DNA of 15,817 nt, taken from contig JAJBVR010000022.1 of assembly GCA_020859725.1 (NCBI GenBank), positions 1 through 15,817 on the forward strand. Reading direction: 5' to 3'. A program made the translations under genes and the position numbers. Shown here piece by piece: positions 7,084 through 14,291 of the stretch (its first letter is position 1; each line of letters opens with the position of its first letter). This DNA is from Clostridiales bacterium (lineage in GTDB: Bacteria > Bacillota > Clostridia > Oscillospirales > Acutalibacteraceae). The notes under the pieces are model-generated. The model had not been told where the DNA came from, ran no database searches, and saw nothing but the letters and a program-made list of their open reading frames with translations.

Positions 7084-8326
7084 CGTGAAGCTCCTTTCCC
7101 TGAATAATAATTTGATCATAAAGCTTAATGCCGTTTTCCAAATCCGGCTCATAATTCAGCACAACATAATCACTGCCTGTATAAATCACATCGGCCTTGC
7201 GCCATTTAATAACCGAAGATACAAGCACATACACGCCTTTTTCCTCATCATTTATATGAACCGCTTCAGACGGAACTTTAATGCCCTTATATGAATTAAG
7301 GCGAATTTCCACATCGGCAAGCCGCATTGACGCTATATCGCTGTTCATATCGTCACACATAAGCACCAAAACGGTATCCTGCGTGTTAAGATCGGTTTCC
7401 GCTCCGGAAACGATTGTGCAGCTGTATATTTTATCAGAGCCCTTAACGGCAACATCAACCTTGCTTCCGTTTTTTAAGGACGCCACATCCCCTGCCGAGG
7501 CGGAAATACAAAAATACCATTCAAAGCTTGTAATCAATTTTCCTATTCCGGAGGACTGGGAAGCATTTTGAGCCTGAGATATATATGTATTTAGTGTTTC
7601 TGTATCAAGGGTTTCAACACTGCCGTAATCAAAAGCGGACTCAAGACCGTCTGAATACTGAGAAAAGATACCCGAAGAATCCGCCGTAATATAACCGGAA
7701 GGTTTAGCCGAGGAAACATTCAGGCTTTTCATTTCCTGCTCTAATTCCTTTATAACGGATGAAAAATCCACATCCTGACCTATAAGTATCTGCCGTCTTG
7801 TAAATTTATCGTTAAGATCATCCGAATATTCGCTTATATCGGAAAATTTCCAGGCGGTTTCAGCCCTAATCAAAGCATTTATATCGTTAAGAATATCTTT
7901 ATCAAGCGATTCCACATCCGTAACCTGACCAACAGATTTGCTTTCCATATCCGCGTAATATTCCATTTCACTTTCAAGGCGCAAATAGTCAGAATATATT
8001 TTTGCATTTTCTTCTGTTGAAAAAACCTTGGCTATTTCACCGCCGTTTTTAACTTTTTCACAATCGGCAACGGATGGAACGGTTATTCTTCCCTCTGTGC
8101 CGGTAATTGAATGCTCATCTCTTATTATAAGAGCCTGTGAATCCAAAGCGTTATAAACAGTGGAAACAAGCGCTGTTTGCGTTTTAAGACTTACGTTAAA
8201 AGCGCCGTAGCATTCAATAAACACATAAATGCAAATCATTAACACAACAAAAACCATAACTCCGGTTTGGTTGAATTTATGTGGAATTTTTCTGTTTTTT
8301 CGTATGCTGGCATTATTCTTTTTCAT
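7064..8326 (-). CDS. HlyD/membrane-fusion-like membrane-anchored protein
   Basis: Function not known. It is 420 aa: a basic N-terminus (KKNNASIRKNRKIPHK), one membrane segment at about residues 22-41 (TGVMVFVVLMICIYVFIECY), then a large outside domain. Beyond the membrane there is a short beta-rich stretch (SITGTEGRITVPSVADCEKVKNG resembles the half-lipoyl/barrel-sandwich start of membrane-fusion proteins). An acidic helical region follows at about 105-205, and then a C-terminal beta-rich part with LKNGSKVDVAVKGSDKIY and IKVPSEAVHINDEEKGVYV, which is typical of the HlyD beta-barrel and membrane-proximal domains. No ABC transporter or outer-membrane partner gene is near. It overlaps miaA by 14 nt and yggS by 20 nt, so it is co-translated with them. 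HlyD-like proteins are annotated at this position in other Clostridia from memory. A role in envelope or division processes is only an inference from the sepF-divIVA neighbours. Confidence 0.7.
   Translation of the reverse strand: MKKNNASIRKNRKIPHKFNQTGVMVFVVLMICIYVFIECYGAFNVSLKTQTALVSTVYNALDSQALIIRDEHSITGTEGRITVPSVADCEKVKNGGEIAKVFSTEENAKIYSDYLRLESEMEYYADMESKSVGQVTDVESLDKDILNDINALIRAETAWKFSDISEYSDDLNDKFTRRQILIGQDVDFSSVIKELEQEMKSLNVSSAKPSGYITADSSGIFSQYSDGLESAFDYGSVETLDTETLNTYISQAQNASQSSGIGKLITSFEWYFCISASAGDVASLKNGSKVDVAVKGSDKIYSCTIVSGAETDLNTQDTVLVLMCDDMNSDIASMRLADVEIRLNSYKGIKVPSEAVHINDEEKGVYVLVSSVIKWRKADVIYTGSDYVVLNYEPDLENGIKLYDQIIIQGKELHDGKVYT
7091..7096 (-). promoter_or_regulatory. Ribosome binding site that supports the yggS start
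   Basis: AAGGAG on the minus strand, seven bases before the ATG at 7081-7083, inside the 3' end of the HlyD-like gene. It favours the 242-aa form of YggS over the 232-aa form. Confidence 0.65.
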
Positions 8327-9242
8327 TTAAAAAATCCCTGCTTTTTCGGATTGCTTCATCAGCTGATTTTTTCTCACCCAACTCATCGGCAAAAAGCCAA
8401 ACTGCATTTTCACGCCGTTTAAACCACGTTATCTGCCTTTTTGCATAACGGCGTGTTGCTTTTTTCAAATTATCAACAGCATCGTTTAAGCTTATTTCAC
8501 CTTTAAAATACGGCTCCAATTCCTTATGACCTATTGCCTGAGCGGATGTGCCTCTGTTTGCCGCGTTTGCATTTTTTGCCTCCTCAACAAGACCTGCTTT
8601 AACCATTTTATCCACGCGTCTGTTTATACGTGAATACAAATTATCTCTGTTTTTATACCCCAAAACAAAATAAAGAGTTTCATATGGGGATTCTTCTTTT
8701 TTTGAATGCTCGTCCTGAAAGCTTTTTGTTTTTCCGGAAGTATAATAAATTTCCAGCGCACGCGCGATTCTTATTTTATTGTTGATATGTATTTTTTCTG
8801 CCGCTTGTTTGTCTACGGCGGCAAGGCGCTCATAAAGCTCCCACGCGCTTTTTTGCATTAAGCTTTCTCTGAGTTTAAAATCTGTTTGCGTATCCGTAAA
8901 TTTAACATTGTCAACAAGGCTGTCTATAAACAAGCCTGTTCCTCCGGCAACAATGGGAACATTTCCGCGGGAGATTATTTCAGATATTTTTTTCCTTGCA
9001 AGAGCGCAGAAATCAGAAACGGAAAAATTTTCATCCGTATCAAGAAATTCAATCAGATGATGCACGGCTTCGCCTTGTTCTTCACTGTTCGGGGCGGCGG
9101 TGGCAATTTCCATTCCTTTATAAACCTGCATTGAATCCGCTGAAATAATTTCTCCCGAAACCGCCTTTGCGATTTCTATTGCAAGCTTTGTTTTTCCACT
9201 TGCCGTAGGCCCCGCAACCACTATAAGTTTAGTTTTTTTCAT
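8313..9242 (-). CDS. miaA: tRNA dimethylallyltransferase
   Basis: Transfers the dimethylallyl group of DMAPP to N6 of A37 in tRNAs reading UNN codons, giving i6A37, the substrate of MiaB encoded upstream in the same block. Length is 309 aa, normal for the family. The P-loop GPTASGKT is at residues 11-18. Further family blocks are DSMQVYKGMEIATAAP, NVPIVAGGTGLFIDSL, SAQAIGHKEL and TRRYAKRQITWFKRRENAVW. The start ATG at 9240-9242 is only 2 nt past the intended mutL stop (9245-9247) and may be translated by coupling. Because mutL is frameshifted, ribosomes now stop earlier, at the TAA at 9282-9284, 39 nt before the miaA ATG, so miaA expression could be altered. It ends in TAA, overlapping the next gene by 14 nt. 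The frame is intact. Confidence 0.96.
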   Translation of the reverse strand: MKKTKLIVVAGPTASGKTKLAIEIAKAVSGEIISADSMQVYKGMEIATAAPNSEEQGEAVHHLIEFLDTDENFSVSDFCALARKKISEIISRGNVPIVAGGTGLFIDSLVDNVKFTDTQTDFKLRESLMQKSAWELYERLAAVDKQAAEKIHINNKIRIARALEIYYTSGKTKSFQDEHSKKEESPYETLYFVLGYKNRDNLYSRINRRVDKMVKAGLVEEAKNANAANRGTSAQAIGHKELEPYFKGEISLNDAVDNLKKATRRYAKRQITWFKRRENAVWLFADELGEKKSADEAIRKSRDFLNEKE

Positions 9243-9312
9243 AATTATTGAACCCTGCCGAACTGCTTTTCAATTTCATATTTAGAAATTTTTATCATAA
9301 CGGGTCTGCCAT

Positions 9313-9318
9313 GGGGGG
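9313..9318 (-). other. mutL: +1 C frameshift in mutL, within CPHGRP
   Basis: The minus strand reads TGC followed by a run that holds one C too many (six in total). Five C's give TGC CCC CAT GGC AGA CCC, the conserved CPHGRP, followed by VMIKISKYEIEKQFGRVQ and a stop 2 nt before miaA. With six the frame changes to CPPWQTRYDKNF and stops at 9282. CPHGRP belongs to the metal-binding site of endonuclease-type MutL, so this one base removes an essential motif and the last residues. Confidence 0.88.
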
Positions 9319-9902
9319 CAATATCTTATATCAGGCATTGAAAGCAGCTTTTCAACAAACATTTCACGCTCTTGCGGTGAAGTATAATCCCCGCCTTTAA
9401 CCGCCGCCCTGCAAGAGGCGGAATGAAAAATCCAATCCATCTTTTCCGGCTCAATATCTGTTTTATGCTCTAAAAGTTTCTGAGCAATTTCCAAAATTAA
9501 ATCTTTAACATCACTGCCGTCTAAAAGTGACGGCGCCTCACGCACAATAACTGCGGAGCTTCCGAAAGGTTCGGCGTCAAATCCGCATTTTTTAAGGAGA
9601 TCCAGATTTTCGCAAACCGCATTAAACTCATCGGCGGAAAGGTTTACCGCAACAGGTGATAAAAGCACCTGAGAAAGTATTCCCGTTTTATTAACTTCCG
9701 ATTTCATTCTTTCAAAATTCATTCTTTCATGAGCAGCGTGCTTATCTATATAATACAAATCATTTTCTATTTCAACAACTATATAGGTTTTAAACGCCTC
9801 GCCCACAACTTTAAAAACCGGAGGGTCATTTTTTTCTTCTGTTATTATCTGATTGGGATTTTCATTAATCTCCTCATATTCAATATCAAGCGATTTTGAT
9901 TT

Positions 9903-9916
9903 AAAAGAATTTTTTT
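9903..9916 (-). other. mutL: -1 frameshift in the mutL linker at an A7/T4 run
   Basis: The minus strand reads GAC GAT AAAAAAA TTC TTTT AAATCA. Upstream the frame is correct to ...NLNADDKK. Downstream the correct protein frame is ...KSKSLDIEYEEINENPNQ, continuing without a stop into VVGEAFKTYIVVE. One more A (eight) or one more T (five) joins the two. As it stands the ATPase half ends at the TAA at 9845-9847. Confidence 0.85.
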
Positions 9917-11179
9917 ATCGTCTGCATTCAAATTCCGAAAAGCTTTTGTTTCGGATACGGAGCGCGGGCTTCCTGTGTTGGAATAGCTATCCGCAAAAGA
10001 CGACAAACGCCATGTATTTGATTGAGGCTTTTCCGAAACAGGCGGAGAAGATGAGAATTTTAATTGTTCCGCCGGACTCGGTTTTATATAAAAGTCCTTG
10101 TTTGTTTTTACAACTGTTTTTTGAACATTAAAATCACTGTTATATGTATCTAAACCCTTTGGGAAATTTGCTTTTTTAACAGAACTTTGAGTTTCTATCG
10201 CTGTTTTAACCCCGTAATATATCAAATTGAAAACGGGTTTTTCATTAATAAATCTAACTTCCGTCTTGGCCGGATGCACATTTACATCAACAAGCTTCGA
10301 GTCCATTTTTATATTAAGAACACAAGCGGGATACCTGCCTGTCATAATTGAGTTTTTGTAAGCCTGCTCAAGAGCCGCCATAGCGGTTGCGCTTTTTACA
10401 AGTCTGCCGTTTATAAAGAAAAACTGCATTGCTCTGCTTTTGCGCGACTGATGCGGTCTGCTTATATAACCGCTTACCTGCATTGAATTATATTCATAAT
10501 TAACCGGAATAAGCGAATCCGAAAGCTCTGAGCCGAAAACAGAATAAACAGTTGATTTTAAATCTCCGTTTCCGGATGTAAGAAGCGCCTGTTTTCCGTC
10601 CCTAATAAATCTGAAAGAAATTTCCGGATGTGAAAGTGAAATTCTGTCTATCACTCCCTTAACGGAATTTCCCTCTGTAACATCCTTTTTAAGGAATTTC
10701 ATTCTTGCCGGCACATTATAAAAAATATCCCTCACAACTATTGTTGTGCCGTTTGGGCATCCCGCCTCGGAAAAATCCTTTTCTTCACCCGCGCATATTT
10801 CATATCGTGTGCCATGCTGTTCATTTTCTGTTTTGGTAAGCATTTCAACCTTTGAAACAGCCGCGATTGACGCCATTACCTCCCCACGGAAACCAAGAGT
10901 GGATATCGCCTCCAAATCCGAGCTGCTCATTATTTTTGATGTGGCATGGGATACAAACACTTTTTTTACATCCTCGGCCGCGATTCCGCAGCCGTCATCT
11001 GTTATACGAATATATGTTGTGCCTCCGTTTTTGATTTCAACGGTTATATGCTTTGCTCCGGCATCTATTGAATTTTCTATCATTTCCTTAACGGCGCTCA
11101 TAGGCCTTTCCACAACTTCGCCTGCTGCGATAAGGCTGTAAACCTCTTTCGGAAGCACATTGATTTTGGGCATTTGTAT

Positions 11180-11186
11180 CACCTCT
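11180..11186 (-). promoter_or_regulatory. Ribosome binding site that fixes the mutL start
   Basis: AGAGGTG on the minus strand is followed, after six bases, by the ATG at 11171-11173. The GTG inside this site (11180-11182) is in frame and would add three residues, but it lies within the binding site itself and is therefore rejected as the start. Confidence 0.75.
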
Positions 11187-12543
11187 TTTCAACAAAATTA
11201 TAATTCCTCTGCTTTTTTCTTTAAATCATAAAGAGTTTGCATCGCCTCAATGGGGGTAAGTGTATTTACATCCGTGGCTCTGAGAATTTCAAGGATTTCG
11301 TTTTTCCCGTTTGCCGAAAAATTATATTGAATATCCTCTTCCTCTTCTTCAACGGCGTTTTCCGCCTTAAATTCTATTTCAATTTTATTTTTTTCCAGTT
11401 CCTTAAGGATAACCTTGGCTCGCTTAACAACAGCATCCGGCACTCCCGCAAGCTTTGCAACTTCAATTCCGAAGCTTTCATCAGCCCCTCCGCGCACTAT
11501 CCGCCGCAGAAATGTTATATCATCTCCGCGCTTTTTGACGGCTATTGAATAATTCTTTACTCCATCTGTCATTCCCTCCATAGCTGTAAGTTCGTGATAA
11601 TGAGTGGCAAAAAGCGATTTAGCGCCAAGGGTTTTCTTTTTACAGGTGTACTCCAGCACAGCCCGGGCAATACTCATACCGTCAAACGTTGAAGTGCCCC
11701 TGCCTATTTCATCAAGAATAATCAGGCTGTTTTTAGTGGCATTTTTTAATATAGCCGCAACCTCATTCATTTCAACCATAAAAGTTGACTGACCGGTTGC
11801 CAAATCATCAGAAGCGCCAACTCGAGTAAAAACCGCATCCACAATTCCTATATTTGCATATTTTGCCGGCACGAAGGAACCGATTTGAGCCATTAAAACT
11901 ATAAGCGCTATTTGCCTCATATAGGTGGATTTTCCCGCCATATTCGGACCTGTTATAACAGCGCACCTGTTTTCACCCAAATCAAGCAGAGTATCATTTG
12001 GAACAAACGGCGCACCGTTAAGCAAAGCTTCAACAACTGGATGCCTGCCGTCTTTAATGTCTATAATTCCATCGCTGTTTATCTGAGGGCAAACATAATT
12101 GTTATTAACAGCCGTTTCGGCAAGGCTTGATATAACATCAAGCATTGCAAGCGCTTTGCCCGTTTTCTGTATTCTTTCCGACTGTTGCGAAACAGTTTCC
12201 CGCACATTGCAGAAAACCTCATATTCCAGAGCAATAGACCTGTCTTTCGCGCCGAGTATTTTTCCTTCCAAATCTTTCAGCTGCTGGGTTATGTATCTTT
12301 CACAATTTGTTAAAGTTTGCTTTCTTATATATGTTTCGGGAACCAAATCCCTGTAAGAGTTTGTAACCTCAATATAATATCCGAAAACTTTGTTATAGCC
12401 CACTTTAAGCTTTGGTATCCCGGTTTCCTCACGCTGCTGTTTTTCTATTGAAGCAATAACTCCGGCGCCGTCGTTAATTATGGATTTAAGTTCGTCTATT
12501 TCATTATTAAATCCATGTTTTATCATACCGCCTTCTCTTACGG

Positions 12544-12547
12544 AAAA
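12544..12547 (-). other. mutS: -1 frameshift in mutS in a T4 run, codon about 429
   Basis: The minus strand reads GAT AAT CCG CCT TTTCC GTAAGA. One additional T gives DNPPFSVREGGMIKHGFNNE, the well-conserved MutS connector before the clamp domain. As written, the upstream frame ends PPFP and TAA at 12538-12540, and the downstream frame is entered at an ATG at 12524-12526. Confidence 0.88.
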
Positions 12548-13218
12548 GGCGGATTATCCACAATCGCTTTGGCTATAAGGCTTTTAACATCCTCCAGCAA
12601 ATCAATATTTCCGTATATTTCTTTCAAAAGCGCCGTTGAACATTTGCCTGCAAGCGTTTTGATTTGCGGAAGGCTTTCAACTGTTGTTTCCAAGGCCTTA
12701 AGCTCTTTCGCATTTGCTGTGCCGTATGCAATTCTTGACATAAGCCTTTCAATATCATTTACCCCGGAAAGCGAGGCTCTGACTTTATCTCTGACTTCCG
12801 GCGAATCCGCAAGCTCTGCAACGGCGTTTTGGCGCCTTGTTATTTTTGAAACAGACATAAGCGGCCTTTCCAGCCAATTTCTTATCATTCGCCTGCCCAT
12901 TGAAGTTTTTGTTTTATCAAGCACCCATAAAAGCGAATGCTTTTTATCACCCGTCATCATAGATTTAGTGAGTTCCAGATTTCTTCGGGCGCTTATATCA
13001 AGCTTCATATATTCTTCATCGTCAAAGAAATCCAATTCCGCGGGCGATTCTATTTCATCCTTACGCTGAACAGTTTTAAGATGATCTATAACTGCGCCGA
13101 GAGCGCACACAACCGCCTTGCTTTTTCCCAGCGATAAAGATGAAATTTCGTCCTTTTTAAGCGTTTCCAAAATTAGATTGGTTGACTGCTCAAAATCAAA
13201 CTTATCGTCATCAAGAAG

Positions 13219-13221
13219 CTA
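13219..13221 (-). other. mutS: In-frame TAG nonsense codon in mutS, codon 205
   Basis: The frame is continuous on both sides: ...FARSRLNTEL, TAG, LLDDDKFDFEQSTN.... No indel is needed here, so this is a base substitution (for example from CAG, TGG, GAG or TAT). TAG ends ileS, yggS and miaB in the same window, so it is an ordinary stop codon in this genome. Confidence 0.88.
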
Positions 13222-13783
13222 CAGCTCTGTGTTAAGGCGCGATCTGGCAAAATTTGCAATTTCGGAATAATCCAAAACGCCTTCGCTAATAATTATCTCC
13301 TTGGGCTGATAAGCGGAAAGCTGATTTACTATTTCATCCTGTGCGTTTTCACCTTTAACCGCGGTTAGATGAAATTCCGCCGTTGAAACATCCGCAAAGC
13401 AAATTCCCGTTTCTTTTTCAGTTTTGCAAATTGAGCACAAATAATTATTTTCGGAATCATCAAGCATATTTCCTTCAATAACCGTGCCCGGAGTAATGAT
13501 TCTTACAACATCTCTTTTAACAAGCCCCTTAACCGATTTGGGATCCTCCAGCTGCTCGCAGATTGCAACCTTATACCCTCTGCCCACAAGCTTTGCAATA
13601 TAGCTGTCCGCCGAGTGAAACGGCACTCCGCACATCGGAGCTCTTTCCTCCTGACCGCAATCCTTTCCGGTAAGAACAAGATCCAGCTCGTTTGAGGCAA
13701 TTTTAGCATCGTCAAAAAACATCTCGTAAAAATCACCAAGGCGGAAAAACAGCAGCATATCGGGATATTTACTTTTAATACTG

Positions 13784-13787
13784 AAAA
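13784..13787 (-). other. mutS: -1 frameshift in mutS in a T4 run, codon 17-18
   Basis: The minus strand reads ATG ATG GAG CAA TTTT CAGTATTAAAAG. A fifth T gives MMEQFFSIKSKYPDMLLFF, which runs directly into RLGDFYEMF, the canonical MutS N-terminus. As written, the start frame instead reads MMEQFSVLKVNIPICC and then leaves the MutS frame. Confidence 0.88.
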
Positions 13788-13864
13788 TTGCTCCATCATC
13801 GGCGATAAACCGCCGTCTCTTTTTGCCGCCATATTTTCCTCTCCTTTCAAGTGATTATAAATTA

Positions 13865-14275
13865 TCAGTGGCACCCGCCGCAGGTTGAGCAATCATGCGT
13901 GCAGTTTTCAGGCTGAATTTCACAGGTTTCTGGATTTTCACCATCAAAAAACAGGCCTATCATTTTGCTTATATACTGAGCCATTTCTTCCATTTGCGAA
14001 GCGGCTGCCGAATATGTTTCCATATTTTCATTTTTCATGATTTCCTCATACTGCTTTTGATATTCTTCCTGAAGCTGAGAAATTCTGCTTTGATCGGCGT
14101 CATCGGCCTTTGCAGCTTCCTGCTGATATTTCAGCGATATAAGCTGAAGCTCCTGCATCTGTGACTGAAGCCCTTCATCCGCGTCATTTTTTGCGGCGGC
14201 GCTCTGAAGCGCTTCAAATCTTGGGTCCGCCTGAATTTCTTTTCCAAGTTCGCGAAGTGTTGATTCCAAACTCAT
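13865..14275 (-). CDS. YlbF/YmcA-family protein with cysteine-rich tail
   Basis: Small helical protein of 136 aa. The body (SLESTLRELGKEIQADPRFEAL... through EEMAQYISKMIGLFFDG) matches the YlbF/YmcA (Com_YlbF) family. In Bacillus, members form the YmcA-YlbF-YaaT complex, which binds iron-sulfur clusters and promotes RNase Y-dependent mRNA maturation. Its position directly after miaB is that of Bacillus ymcA. The C-terminal 19 residues hold five cysteines at 118, 125, 129, 132 and 135 and end in GGCH, a strong candidate metal or Fe-S ligand set. The start ATG at 14273-14275 follows the miaB stop by 16 nt; the miaB TAG lies beside its AGGAAAGGAAA binding site, suggesting coupling. It ends in TGA. 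Whether it acts as YmcA or YlbF cannot be told from sequence alone. Confidence 0.88.
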   Translation of the reverse strand: MSLESTLRELGKEIQADPRFEALQSAAAKNDADEGLQSQMQELQLISLKYQQEAAKADDADQSRISQLQEEYQKQYEEIMKNENMETYSAAASQMEEMAQYISKMIGLFFDGENPETCEIQPENCTHDCSTCGGCH

Positions 14276-14291
14276 AAACTAATTTCCTTTC

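Larger units (their letters stand above)
9245..11173 (-). pseudogene. mutL: DNA mismatch repair protein MutL, two frameshifts
   Basis: MutL links MutS to downstream repair, and in Firmicutes its C-terminal domain nicks DNA. The true start is ATG at 11171-11173 (MPKINVLPKE), with AGAGGTG upstream. Read across the lesions it is about 642 aa. Residues 1-330 are the GHKL ATPase: IAAGEVVERP, catalytic Glu 30 in AVKEMIENSIDAG, DDGCGI, and GFRG at 94-97. A linker follows at about 330-450. The C-terminal dimerisation/endonuclease domain has DKHAAHERMNFE (metal motif DQHAxxExxxxE), SCRAAVKG and CPHGRP. Lesion 1, at the A/T run 9903-9916, loses one base and ends the first piece at 9845. Lesion 2, one extra C in the run 9313-9318, turns CPHGRP into CPPWQT and ends at 9282. 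Restoring both gives a normal C-terminus ending at the TAA at 9245-9247. Most motifs survive, so inactivation is recent if real. Confidence 0.9.
11198..13832 (-). pseudogene. mutS: DNA mismatch repair protein MutS, two frameshifts and an amber codon
   Basis: MutS recognises mismatches and small loops and uses ATP to recruit MutL. The start is ATG at 13830-13832 (MAAKRDGGLSPMMEQF), with AAAGGAGAGG upstream. Repaired on paper it is about 878 aa, a normal length. Domain I has the mismatch-reading F35-x-E37 in GDFYEMF. The core/lever region has RRNLELTKSMM and SLLWVLDKTKTSMG. The ATPase has Walker A TGPNMAGKST (about 11,926-11,955), GQSTFMVEMNE, Walker B ILDEIGRGTSTFDG and FATHYHELT. Three lesions split it: a -1 frameshift at 13784-13787 (codon 17-18), TAG at 13219-13221 (codon 205), and a -1 frameshift at 12544-12547 (codon about 429). 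The original protein would stop after 42 aa or fewer of sense sequence. All catalytic motifs survive in the pieces, so any loss is recent. cotE, which separates ymcA and mutS in Bacillus, is absent. Confidence 0.92.

Noticed and set aside
13219..13221. TAG in mutS as a recoded sense codon (reassigned amber or pyrrolysine)
   Set aside because: TAG ends ileS, yggS and miaB at the expected protein ends in the same window, mutS has two more lesions that are frameshifts, and pyrrolysine in MutS has no precedent that I know of.
9282..13832. Programmed frameshifting as the normal mode for mutS and mutL
   Set aside because: Four shifts plus one readthrough would be needed. The T4 sites lack a proper slippery heptamer, no stimulatory structure was seen, and one site needs the opposite direction of shift. 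Only the A7 site in mutL is kept as a possibility.
13503..13892. Separate 129-codon gene overlapping the start of mutS
   Set aside because: It is the mutS start frame before the frameshift plus its out-of-frame continuation; the first residues after its ATG at 13832 are the MutS N-terminus.
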